Assembly (NCBI GenBank): GCA_052171895.1
Contig: JBQMRN010000008.1
Span: 15,685-79,684, forward strand
Direction of reading: 5' to 3'
Length of the DNA: 64,000 bases
Source of the DNA: Arsenophonus sp052171895
Lineage (GTDB): Bacteria; Pseudomonadota; Gammaproteobacteria; Enterobacterales; Enterobacteriaceae
Shown here: one piece after another, positions 41,145 to 50,854 of the stretch
How the letters are laid out: each line of letters starts with the position of its first letter
How positions within the stretch are numbered: position 1 is the first letter of the stretch
Program-made: the position numbers and the translations under genes
The notes under the pieces: model-generated
Seen by the model: the letters and a program-made list of their open reading frames with translations, nothing else
What the model was told of the DNA's origin: nothing
Database searches by the model: none

Positions 41145-41860
41145 ACATATTAAATTATTTAATGGATTTAAACTCTGCTAAATTATGACGATACTGATGA
41201 AAATCGAGATTTTATGCTATTAAGAATAAATAATAGTAGGGAATACTACTATTGTAGTATATATTTATCCTTACTTTATTCCATTAGCATGGAAGATTTT
41301 AGCTGAATAAAACACCACAAATATTCTCATTGCTCGTGTAACTAATTTTTTGTTTAGCGAGCATAATATTGGGATTTCCATTAGCTGAAATACAAGCTAC
41401 TATTGTTTATGTAGCAAATGAAGTTGACGTTATTTTCCATATAGAGCATTAATAAGCGATAATAAATAAATTCGCTTATAAGCTAGTTAAAGCATGCAAA
41501 GAAATTTGTCTACAAAAATGTAGTTTACTGAAAGTTATTATTAAAGTCGATAAATTAAAGGAACCTTATTATCCATTCAGCAGACAGCAGAAATTACCTT
41601 TGCTGGCGGAGATGATATTGTTAAGATATCAATTGGTAAGATTGCGATAAATGCTACCTTAAAGAAGATTGAAATTATACTTAAGGTTATTCGAGATACG
41701 GGCGTTGCTAACCACGTGAGTTCTAAGGTGGCAGATTGCTTTCGTATCATGGAAAAGGAATTGGATCAATATTCGTCATTTCATTTTGGTACATCAAGTG
41801 GCAAGCTCGTTATCTAGTTTATTAGATACATTAAGGTGCTACGCTAAATAGATAATTTTA
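41145..41860 (+). pseudogene. deoC: deoC pseudogene (deoxyribose-phosphate aldolase)
   Basis: DeoC cleaves deoxyribose 5-phosphate to acetaldehyde and glyceraldehyde 3-phosphate. The gene is traceable in pieces: LMDLN near 41160, YF-PLAWKILAE-like text near 41290, RVTNFLF near 41330, YFPYRALIS near 41440, then TAEITFAGGDDIVKISIGKIA near 41590, where the family has ISIKAGADFIKTSTGKVA (the Schiff-base Lys region). IEIILKVIRDTGV and FHFGTSS follow. Many stops. deoA, which normally follows, leaves no trace in the next 200 bases. Confidence 0.82.
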
Positions 41861-42509
41861 TTGATGACTATTAATTTTTATTGATCTTTTTTATGTAGTG
41901 TTTCAGTAATTTTGGGAGGCAAAAAATTAAAATGTCTATTTTAATAATCTCTAAAAATAATCTCTAAAAAAATTTTTTAAAAATTATATTAATTAATATT
42001 TATTAACTATAGTAAATAATTATTATTGACTTGAATTATGGAATGCATTTTTATTGTTTAATAAAAGATTAATTAAAGTTACCATTAATCAATGATAGTT
42101 ATAAAACGTATATTTCATTATGGTGCTTGATTCTTTTACTACTGATGCTACCGCTGGATGCTGATATATTTAAGCCCATCAATCCAGACGCGAATACTTA
42201 GGATATATTGCGATCGCTTGTGGACAAGGAAAGGCTGATAAAGCTTGTAAACGTAAACTCTATTTACCTAATTTTATCGCGGTTAGGGTTAAGAAAAGCT
42301 GCTAAATATGGTCTAAAGAACATTCCAATCGGGCTGGATGAAGATGCTGAAATTATCGCTGCCTATTGGTTAGGCGAGTGAGGTATCTTCATGTAAAAAC
42401 CCCATCAGGGCATTGATAGATTGATAGATTACGAAACTACGGACCAGTTTTGTTTAAATGAGAGTATTTTTACAGGAGAAATAGTTTTCTACAACACTTA
42501 TTAGATAAC

Positions 42510-44546
42510 TATTTTCTCCAGGATTATTATATAGACCTCGCGTTGTATAGCCATATTCATAAAAAATAGCTACTGAGGAATATAGTTAATGGTAATGGCA
42601 AATATCATGATATAATAAGCCTCCATCCCATCATCGCTAAATGGTAAAAATGAGATGATGTTAATGATCAACTATATTGGCAAAGATTGTTAGTAGAAAT
42701 CTCTTATACTATATAAAGAATTTTAGTTATAGAGGTTATCATGAAAAAGCAAGCAAGCATACAGATCAAAGAGACCTTTCTTCCACTTCCTGCTAACATA
42801 AAGCTGCATCTCATTAGTTAGCTCTGCGACAATCTGTCTGATGATGTCGATTCATGCATAAACTAATTCATTCCACTTTATCCTGCCAATATTCCACAGT
42901 AAATATGTTATCCGTTCTGGAAATTCATTATTGTTACAGCGATATCGATCGTTGCAAAATCCCCGATTGCAGGAAAACATTTAACAATGTTACTGGAAGT
43001 CCTATGGCAAGAGGACATCAAAAAGGATACATGGTTTAGTTATCTGCGATGTATATCGAATAACTTGACTTTACGGAAGTCAGTAAAATAAATAGGCATT
43101 AATTTAAAATAGCGATTAAGCGATTAAATGGCGTCACTGCTTCCTTCCTTCAAGTTGCACTTCCTCGACAGGCAACAGAAATGTACTGAGTAGTATTGTT
43201 AAAGTTGACAAAACATTTTTCCTGAATTCTTTAAATGGAAGCCTTATATGCCACATAGGAAAGGTAGAAAACACAGGCAAGTAAGATATAAAAGGAAAGA
43301 ACGAATCGCAGTCTTTTAATTAGGAAAGATTGATAGAGTTCATGTGTAAGTGATGAGATTCTTGAAGAGTTTAATGCAGACTGTGTTAGCCGTTTTCTTG
43401 AGCCAATCATCGATAAAGAGTTCCACCATTTACTCGGATGAAGCTAAATGATATGAAACCTTTACCAGCAAAGATGAAATTAGTTATCCATGCCTAATAA
43501 GATTGGATAATAAGAGACTGATTGTTAAGGAATTCCACATTCAAAATATGAAGAGTTATATCAGCTGATTAAAAGAATAGCTGAGTATATTTTCATGGTG
43601 TAGATGGTCGGTGTTTATTTACTGAATTATATAGCCTAGAGAAGTTTTTCAAACTTCAATAATTAAAATACGGATGTAGCTATAAATTTCGCTGCAAGCA
43701 AAGCAACAACCTTTCTTTAGCAATATAGCCTGATGATTAACAGCCCAAAATTTCTCATTGTTTCCCGATGATAACCCTATCGCTTGCTCAGGAAGCCATA
43801 GTTGTTTTTCTATGAAAAATGTTTTTCTTTTCCTCTTTCAGAGATCTACTGATAAGTTGTACGCAAATTCTAAACCCTTGTTATATCTCAATCTGGCCTA
43901 GAGATCACTGTTTATACAAACATGTAGTGGGAATTTAAATGAAATAAGGCAGGGAAAGGTACGAGCCTGGTTATCATCTCAACATAGATCGAAAATATCT
44001 TTCGCAAACGGCAAACGAAACTTCATGAGTTTATCTTTTAGTAGATATAGATCACGCAACTTGATGGGTTTTATCTGTCTTTACAAAACCAAGACCGCAG
44101 CAATGCTCGACGCTTCCTTCCGTGATCTTAACCGAGCATATGTATGCTAGACATATAGTATTATAGACAATGGGCAAAAAATTTATAGACCGCATTTTTC
44201 TGCAAAAACATTTAACCATCGGAAAACATAAATTTGACAGTTCGTGTACAGAGCTTGCTATAGAACACCGACTTAGCCAGCCGCTGTATCCTCAAATTAA
44301 TGCTATTGTCAAGCGATTTAATGGATCATAAAAGATGGCTACAAAGCAGCCATCATTTCAATTCTGCTGAAAAGATTGAGATCAGTCTGCATCAATATCT
44401 TTTGCTATAAAATCAGAAATTATTACCACAATCAGCAGTATTAGGTAGTGAAATTCTATTTCAGTCTATGAAAGATTAGTTCAAAGTTAAACCTGAATTA
44501 TTAAAAAACCATACTATCTTACGTTACGCGTGGCATAGTACTGACA
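42510..44546 (+). mobile_element. IS481-family element in deoB, itself split by an IS1595 element
   Basis: A plus-strand IS481-type element inserted in deoB. The 5' part is 42510-42669, the 3' part 43731-44546, ending at TGACA. The 3' part has FLLFQRSTDKL, HLNIDRKYLSQTANETS-like text, LVDIDHAT and a YRQWAKNL-DRIFLQKHLTIG-like segment, with stops. Flanking GATAAC (42504-42509) and GATAAA (44547-44552) are a near-perfect 6-base target duplication that falls in the same deoB codons (LLD-N/K) on both sides, which supports the boundaries. Confidence 0.83.
42670..43730 (+). mobile_element. IS1595-family element nested in IS481
   Basis: A 1061-bp IS1595-type copy with decayed ends (AACTATATTGGCAAAGATTG and the inverse at 43730). 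The ORF 42854-43039 gives DRCKIPDCRKTFNNVTGSPM; downstream pieces include a former KVDKTFF-type DDE start and an ISRLKE-L--FHGV-like C-terminus. Flanking TAATGATC (42662-42669) and TGATGATT (43731-43738) are a decayed 8-base duplication of TGATGATC, the sequence found uninterrupted in other IS481 copies. Confidence 0.82.
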
Positions 44547-45425
44547 GATAAAAGTTAGTATAAAAGGCTAATTTCCCGGTTATCTGAAGAATTATCACTA
44601 TTAAGCACAGTGATCTTATATAAATTAGCTGAAGAGGATATGAAAACAGGTAAACCTATTTAGTATACTTTTCAGCTGATTTAGTCTTTCAAATAGCATT
44701 CCATGAAGAGATTTTTAGAGTTAAAAATCCTTATCAGCTTTATTAAATAGCAAGAAAATCCTGGATGAAGCTGCTTATAATAATCAGGACGAATATTATT
44801 CGTCCTTTTCCTTTTATCAATGAAAAAGCTGGCTCTTTTTAGTGTACCCGCGGTAATTGTTGAGATTATTTCATTGAACGCCACCTGCACCTGCAGCAGC
44901 AATCATACTAAAAAAACTAGTTGAAGAAAAATCTGGTCATGTTGTTAAATTAAAAAATTTTTAGATATTTATGGGCCAATGTCAGTATTATTATAACTAA
45001 GCAAGTAAAAGCAACCGGTATTTAACTACTATTTACTATGCTAGCTTTGAAAAGATCAAAAAACAACCAATAATAGCATTGTATTTACTAATTTTGTTGA
45101 TTTTTATTCTTCATGTGGATATAGTCGTAATGTTATGGGTTATGCGGTTAGATTAGAGTTATTTGATCGTCGTTTGCCAGAAATACTAGCATTAATTGAG
45201 AATTAGGATATTTTGATTATTTACCGCTGATCATGGTTGTGATACGACCGACCTTCCAAGGAATTTGATCATACACGAGAAAATATTCCTATTTTAATTT
45301 ATAATTAGGAAGTAAAAACCTTGGGTGGGCAAGTAGGTCATCAACAAACCTTTGCTGACATTGGTCAAACAGTTTCGTGATATTTTACTTTATTACCAAT
45401 GGTATATAATAAAACGCTATTTTAA

Positions 45426-45510
45426 GTATGATAGAAAATATTTATTCATATTTCTGAGTTTATCGATAAGTAATATAGTTTATCGATAAGTAATATAAGG
45501 AAATTTATTT
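45426..45510 (+). repeat. 20-base tandem duplication in the deoD leader
   Basis: TTTATCGATAAGTAATATAG (45459-45478) is followed at once by TTTATCGATAAGTAATATAA (45479-45498). The deoD Shine-Dalgarno (AAGGAAA) and ATG follow within 15 bases. Each unit contains the palindrome TTATCGATAA, so two identical inverted repeats lie next to the translation start. Confidence 0.75.
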
Positions 45511-46224
45511 ATGGCCACCCCACATATTAATGCTAAGATAGATGATTTTTCGGAAGTTATATTGATGCCAGGAGATCCTCTACGAGCAAAATATATTTCA
45601 GAAAATTATTTAACCGAAAGTCGTCAGGTAAATGATGTTCGTGGTATGTTAGGTTTTACTGGCAATTATCAAGGCCATCGCATTTCTGTGATGGGACATG
45701 GGATGGGGATTCCTTCTTGTTCAATTTACATGAAAGAGTTAATTACTGACTTTGGTGTTAAAATAATAATACGGGTAGGGTCCTGTGGCGCTATTAGCCA
45801 GCAAGTAAAGTTACACGACATTATTATCGGCCTTGGAGCATGCACTGATTCTAAAGTTAATCGGCTAAAATTTAATGATAATGATTTTGCAGCTATTGCG
45901 GATTATGATCTAGTTCATAATGCTGTTACTGCAGCTAAAGCAAAGAATTTTAACGTTCGTGTAGGTAATATTTTTTCTACTGATCTTTTTTATAGATCTC
46001 AAATGCAAGTCTTTGATACAATAGAAAAATATGGAATTTTAGGAGTGGAAATGGAAGCCGCTGGTATGTATAGCATTGCGGCAGAATATGGTGTAAAAGC
46101 ACTAACTATTTGTACGGTTTCTGATCATATTCGTCTGGGCGAAAAGACAACTTCAGCAGAACGGCAAACGACATTTAATAAGATGGTTGAAATTGCCTTA
46201 GAATCAGTATTATTACTTGATTAA
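45511..46224 (+). CDS. deoD: Purine nucleoside phosphorylase DeoD
   Basis: DeoD splits purine (deoxy)nucleosides with phosphate into free base and (deoxy)ribose 1-phosphate. The 237 residues (239 in E. coli) start MATPHINAKIDDFSEVILMP, with the phosphate-binding GDPLRAKYI, RVGSCGAISQQVKLHDIIIG, GVEMEAAGMYSIAAEYGV and the catalytic Asp in TVSDHI. It is the only intact enzyme of the old deo operon. Since deoB and deoC are dead, the pentose phosphate cannot enter glycolysis by that route, so DeoD probably serves base salvage with NupC. It must use a promoter close upstream, as deoB is broken. Confidence 0.96.
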   Translation: MATPHINAKIDDFSEVILMPGDPLRAKYISENYLTESRQVNDVRGMLGFTGNYQGHRISVMGHGMGIPSCSIYMKELITDFGVKIIIRVGSCGAISQQVKLHDIIIGLGACTDSKVNRLKFNDNDFAAIADYDLVHNAVTAAKAKNFNVRVGNIFSTDLFYRSQMQVFDTIEKYGILGVEMEAAGMYSIAAEYGVKALTICTVSDHIRLGEKTTSAERQTTFNKMVEIALESVLLLD

Positions 46225-46505
46225 AAAATAAATAATTTTTATTTCTTTTGCTGATAGGTTTTATACTGAGCGACTTTGTTTATTGATAAAAAAGATAATT
46301 TTAGCCAATAAATATAGTACTATCAATCTAAATGATATTAACCAGAATAAAACCGATAGATAGTGGTATAAGTAACATAATCTTTAATAAATTAGCCATA
46401 TTCTCTATTTCTTTAAGATCCTATACTAAATTGATTGAGCATCAATGCTTAAACGTAAAAAGCCTTTTTATTTGTCTTATCGAAGATTGGAATAGAGCAA
46501 AGCAG
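46225..46505. other. Intergenic stretch after deoD
   Basis: About 280 AT-rich bases to the IS256 element. An open frame from 46332 runs into the IS256 end and is not supported. No remnant recognised. Confidence 0.35.
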
Positions 46506-47943
46506 AGTTATGCTCATTTCTGGTGATGGAATTTCGGAGATGGTGGCATATTCTTCTGCTGATTGATTTTTAGAATGATTGTAATAACAGAGAGATGATA
46601 TGCTATGAAAAGTCTACCTACAGATATCTGCAAAACTAGATATTACCTCTGCTCCATTCCATGAACTCATTCGTAATGGTGCCAGGGCAGCCTGGATAGC
46701 CTCCGCCGTTGATGCTAAGATCGAAGCCATGCTGGGAATGCTGAATGCCGCCTTATCAATTGGGGGTCCAGTCTCATCACCCGGCCCTGGCGTAGTCCGT
46801 AACGGTTATTTGCTACACCAAACCATACAGACTGGTATGGGCGATGTTGAAATTAAACTGCCTAAGGGTCAGGGGGGAGGGGGGATTGCAGCAGCAAAGG
46901 AATATGCTTCCAACAACTCCTTGATAGCACCTTATCTGAAGCGTGTAAAGAATATCGGAGAGTTTGCTAGCATAGCTGTATACCTGCACAAGAGAGAGCA
47001 TATCCACCGGTAATTTTCACGAAACCAAAAGCTTGATGGTATGGCTTCTCAGTGAGAAATATATGGTTTTCTCTACCAGTACCAATATACCAATCAGCAG
47101 ACTGAAACAGCAATGTCTTAAAGAAAAATAGGCAATGGTTGCTTGCGTTTTTAAGCCGATGGCATAAACAGTTATGTCAGGAAAGAGAGAGATCTATTGA
47201 CTGCTGCTTTCATTATCAGCGTCACTGAGCATGGATATATATAAGGAGCTAGTTGCGCTCTAAGATGCTTATATTGATAGTTATAAGCGAACTGGATTAA
47301 ATTTCTCAATCAATGGCCTGTGGAGCGTCTGGCTTAAGTGTATTTTCCAAAGGCTTGCTAAGAAATAGCTTAGCCCATTTTTCACCAATCAGCAAAGATA
47401 TTTTCAGATACGCAAAACAAACGTTATTTGGTACACAAATAAGCTAATGTCCTGCCTTTACTCCTTAAAGGCATATAACCAAAAGTTAAGACTTAGCTGC
47501 AGGAGATCCTAGCTAGCAAAGAGCCGTGATGCTGCTAATAAAACAATTGATGTTTTATTAGCGAGGTTTTCAGCGAAGTATCCTTCCTGCAGAGCGATGA
47601 AGAAGCTAGAGAAAGATTGAGAAGAACTTCTTGAATTCTACAACTTCCTGTCAGAACACTTGGCGTCAAATAAGAACAAGGATAACGATTGAATCGCCTT
47701 TTGCGACACTAAGAATAATGAAGGCGATGCACAAAGAACTGTAGTTCAAGAAAAACAACCCATTTAATGGTATTTAAGCTGCTACTACCATCTTACTCAG
47801 AAAAGCTAATCCCGCCTAAAGGGATTAACTTGCTTTAACCCTGCTAGTAAATAAATCATCCAATTTAAGGATGGAGAACAGATTCACGAAGCTTCAGAGT
47901 TAAAGATAACCTGAGTGGCCATATACTAGATTTGCTAATAACT
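46506..47943 (+). mobile_element. IS256-family element, full length, transposase broken
   Basis: A 1438-bp plus-strand copy with imperfect inverted ends AGTTATGCTCATTTCTGG (46506) and CTAGATTTGCTAATAACT (47943). Transposase text: HELIRNGARAA near 46670, the 94-codon ORF 46729-47013 with GMGDVEIKLPKGQ and APYLKRVKNIGEFASI, then HGYI-ELVAL-type and KPTRRNGNE-like pieces near 47690, all interrupted. It adjoins ispG on the right, where hisS would be expected, and deoD on the left. Confidence 0.83.
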
Positions 47944-47967
47944 CCTTTATGAGCCAATATGATTATA

Positions 47968-49089
47968 TTAATTATCTAATTGTTTGATATCAATCCAACG
48001 ATTTTTATCTAACATAACGGCTTTTGCCCGAATTTTAGCTTCCAATTGATCGATCATATCGATATTGTCTAAACGTTCTTTTTGACGAACACCATCTTCA
48101 TAAAATCCACTCTTTACTCTTGCCCCTGTTACGCCAAGGGTAGAAATTTCTGCTTCACCAGGACCATTAACAACACAACCAATAATTGAAACGTCCATTG
48201 GGGTAATAATATTTTCTAACCGCTCTTCTAATGTATTAACGGTAGCAATGACATCAAACTCTTGACGTGAACAGGTTGGACAAGTAATAAAATTAATACC
48301 TCTGGAGCGAATACGGAGAGATTTCAAAATATCAAAACCGACTTTAACTTCTTCAACCGGATCAGCGGATAATGAGATACGTAATGTATCACCAATTCCC
48401 TCAGACAATAACATTCCAAGTCCAATAGCAGATTTTACTGAACCTGCACGTGCTCCACCAGCTTCGGTAATACCTAAATGTAAAGGTTGATCAATTTTAT
48501 CAGCCAGTAAACGATATGCACCTACGGCTAAAAAAACATCTGAAGCTTTCACGCTAATTTTAAACTGATCAAAATTCAATCTATCTAATATATCTACATG
48601 CCGCATAGCCGATTCAACTAAGGCTGCCGGCGTAGGCTCACCATATTTTTTTTGAATATCTTTTTCTAATGAACCACCATTAACACCGATCCGAATCGGA
48701 ATATTTTTATCACGGGCGCAGTCAACAACCTGACGAATACGCTCTTTATTACCAATATTCCCCGGATTAATGCGTAAACAATCCACACCATATTCAGCAA
48801 CTTTTAGTGCAATACGATAATCAAAATGGATATCAGCAATAACAGGAACATTAACTTGTTGCTTAATAAGCTTAAACGCTTTAGCTGCATCCATTGTAGG
48901 CACAGAAACACGTACAATATCGACACCCACTCGTTCTAAAGATTTAATCTGTTTAACTGTAGCTACAACATCTGTTGTCCGTGTGTTTGTCATAGATTGT
49001 ACTGTGATTGGTGCACCATCACCAACAGGAACATTACCTACATAAATGCATGTTGATTTACGCCTTTTTATCGGTGATTGATTATCCAT
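47968..49089 (-). CDS. ispG: 4-hydroxy-3-methylbut-2-enyl diphosphate synthase
   Basis: IspG is the iron-sulfur enzyme of the penultimate MEP-pathway step to isoprenoid precursors. Starting at ATG 49087-49089 it has 373 residues (372 in E. coli); an AAAGGAG Shine-Dalgarno lies 6 bases upstream, so the 7-codon-longer frame to 49110 is not used. Motifs: IYVGNVPVGDGAPITVQSMT, the barrel's ADIHFDYRIALKVAEYGVDC, GITEAGGA, and the cluster cysteines in CPTCSRQEFD and GCVVNGPGEA. rodZ precedes it as in E. coli, 140 bases away; hisS, normally after it, is gone. dxr at 62443 supplies an earlier step of the same pathway. Confidence 0.96.
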   Translation of the reverse strand: MDNQSPIKRRKSTCIYVGNVPVGDGAPITVQSMTNTRTTDVVATVKQIKSLERVGVDIVRVSVPTMDAAKAFKLIKQQVNVPVIADIHFDYRIALKVAEYGVDCLRINPGNIGNKERIRQVVDCARDKNIPIRIGVNGGSLEKDIQKKYGEPTPAALVESAMRHVDILDRLNFDQFKISVKASDVFLAVGAYRLLADKIDQPLHLGITEAGGARAGSVKSAIGLGMLLSEGIGDTLRISLSADPVEEVKVGFDILKSLRIRSRGINFITCPTCSRQEFDVIATVNTLEERLENIITPMDVSIIGCVVNGPGEAEISTLGVTGARVKSGFYEDGVRQKERLDNIDMIDQLEAKIRAKAVMLDKNRWIDIKQLDN

Positions 49090-49228
49090 GTACTCTCCTT
49101 TAGGATCCATCCATGTTTAATAATTTATGGTATTTCTATAATTAAAGCCATCGAATTAATAATGATGCCTTCTTTATTATTTGTTCACAATTTATTATTA
49201 TTTATAGATCTTCTTTTATAAGATTTAT

Positions 49229-50260
49229 TTATAATCCAGGCAATTTAAACTTGGCTGGACGATTAGCTTTAATAAAGCGATTTAGATCAACAAAATTACC
49301 TTTAAATAGCAAATTAACATTAGCGGGTATACCAATATTAAATTGGTAAGGAAGTTCACCATTTAATTCAAGTTTCTGGCCTGCATTTTTAATACCACTA
49401 AATAAAATCTTACCTTGAGCATCAATAACTTCTAACCAGCACTCCCCTTTAAAGTTCATTACAACTCCGCCAACAGATTCTATTCTGTTAAAATCAATAT
49501 TATCAGAAATTTCTGCTGCTCTATATCGTTCCTGATTGCTATTATTATTGATCATACTTCCTGGCAGTCTCACTGTTTTTATTTTTTCTGGATTTAGTGA
49601 CTCACTATTAACATTTATATCACTATTTCTTAGTGTTTCAGAAGTTACTGGGATTTTAGCTGTCGGTGATGCAATATTATTAGCTATTGGTGAGGTTACT
49701 GAGTGATTATTAGTTTCTGTCGATGATATATTTACATTATTTTTTTTAGTTGTTTTTGCTGCATTTTTATTAGAAGAAAGTGAACCTACCTGTATTTGAT
49801 AGGAATCATAGCTATTCTGTTCAGCCATAGTGGCAATTTCTTGTTTTTGTACTTTATAATCCTGCCACCACCAAATACCTACCATAGCAATACAAATAAT
49901 GATAATTAGCCAGGTAAATTTCATTAACCAACCTTCCCGTTTCTTGCGTGTTTTTCCTAGAGAATAACTTTGTATAGGATAAACCACTACTGCTTTTTCT
50001 GGAGTATGTTTCTCCAATAATTCAAGAATTTCTTTTTCTGGAATTTTCATTAATTTTGCATAAGAACGAATGTAGCCACGCAAGAAAGTAGCATCAACAC
50101 TATGGGAATTACTATCTTCTTCTATCTTACGTACTGTGCATACTTTTAAGCAAAGTCGCTCGGCAACAATTTCTCTGGAAAGACCAAGCGTTTCCCGTAC
50201 CTGCAATAAACGTTGGCCAACGGTGATTTCTGTTTTTTCTGTTTTAGGTTTGCTATTCAT
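49229..50260 (-). CDS. rodZ: RodZ, cytoskeletal adaptor for MreB
   Basis: RodZ is a bitopic membrane protein binding MreB and needed for rod shape. From the ATG at 50260 it has 343 residues (337 in E. coli). Domains: helix-turn-helix (about 10-75, QRLLQVRETLGLSREIVAER and TFLRGYIRSYAKL), a basic stretch RKKREGWLMK, the membrane segment FTWLIIIICIAMVGIWWW (about 110-130), a long Asn/Ser/Thr-rich periplasmic linker, and a beta-rich C-terminal domain (CWLEVIDAQGKILFSG, FIKANRPAKF). A longer frame to 50320 adds 20 unsupported residues. Its retention with mreBCD means the elongasome cytoskeleton is complete in this window. Confidence 0.93.
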   Translation of the reverse strand: MNSKPKTEKTEITVGQRLLQVRETLGLSREIVAERLCLKVCTVRKIEEDSNSHSVDATFLRGYIRSYAKLMKIPEKEILELLEKHTPEKAVVVYPIQSYSLGKTRKKREGWLMKFTWLIIIICIAMVGIWWWQDYKVQKQEIATMAEQNSYDSYQIQVGSLSSNKNAAKTTKKNNVNISSTETNNHSVTSPIANNIASPTAKIPVTSETLRNSDINVNSESLNPEKIKTVRLPGSMINNNSNQERYRAAEISDNIDFNRIESVGGVVMNFKGECWLEVIDAQGKILFSGIKNAGQKLELNGELPYQFNIGIPANVNLLFKGNFVDLNRFIKANRPAKFKLPGL

Positions 50261-50320
50261 TCTTGGGAATATTGGTCTTTTCAAAGTTTTAACATCATGA
50301 AGACTTTCAAAAAACTTCAT

Positions 50321-50854
50321 CTATAAGTTAATGAAAAACCTTCATACCGATAATATTTCTTACTTTATTTTTAAAATATTTTAATAATTTAGCCCAGTGT
50401 TTTCTTCCTCTTTCCTCAATTTAATCATTTTCTCAGATATTTTTTCAGAGCATAAAAAGTCTAAATAATAATATCGTATACTTGCATTATTGATTCCTGA
50501 TGAACAAATTACCACTTTAAAATATTTTAATGCTAAAGCTGATTGCTTTTACTGACACATAATAACCGCCATGCCTAAATTAACCATCCTATTTCCTCTG
50601 CCAGGATCATCTTTTCAATAAAGATAAGAAGTTGCTGGATAATTCCATACTAATAAATAAGTAATGTCTAGCTGTGTGTCCGTGTTATGATCGCAATATC
50701 AATCTCTTTATTAAGACTAGTCCATCTTAATTAATAAACTTACTAACATAGAATATTAATGATGATATCCTTATCATATCACTCTTCTTTATTTATATAG
50801 TTGGTAATAAAAGAAATTATGATATCTAATCCCTTTTATTTACATAATTAACAT
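50321..50854. other. Gap between rodZ and rlmN, probably a lost pilW-type gene
   Basis: About 530 AT-rich bases. Many enterobacteria carry a TPR lipoprotein gene (pilW/pilF type) here. Minus-strand text such as ALKYFKVVICSSG (about 50490-50540) and YYYLDFLCSEKI could be its last traces, but the match is weak and I do not name it. Confidence 0.35.

Larger units (their letters stand above)
42092..45425 (+). pseudogene. deoB: deoB pseudogene (phosphopentomutase) interrupted by nested insertion sequences
   Basis: Phosphopentomutase interconverts (deoxy)ribose 1- and 5-phosphates. The N-terminal fifth lies at 42092-42508: KRIF, MVLDSFTTDATA, IAIACGQGKADKACKRKLYL, then AEIIAAYWLGE and TPSGH, up to a LLDN segment. 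The gene resumes at 44547 (DKLV-type text), then EEDMKTGKPI near 44640, LEKLVEEKSGHVV-like text near 44910, IVFTNFVDFYSSCGYSRNV near 45090, YAVRLELFDRRLPEIL, a DHGCD-like region and GQVGHQQTFADIGQT. Between the parts is an IS481-type element that itself contains an IS1595-type element. Other stops show decay continued after insertion. Confidence 0.88.

Noticed and set aside
46332..46526. A 64-codon ORF after deoD
   Set aside because: Ends inside the IS256 terminus, has no Shine-Dalgarno and resembles nothing I know.
50401..50720. A pilW/pilF remnant between rodZ and rlmN
   Set aside because: Position fits, but residue matches are too weak and scattered to name it; recorded only as an unassigned gap.
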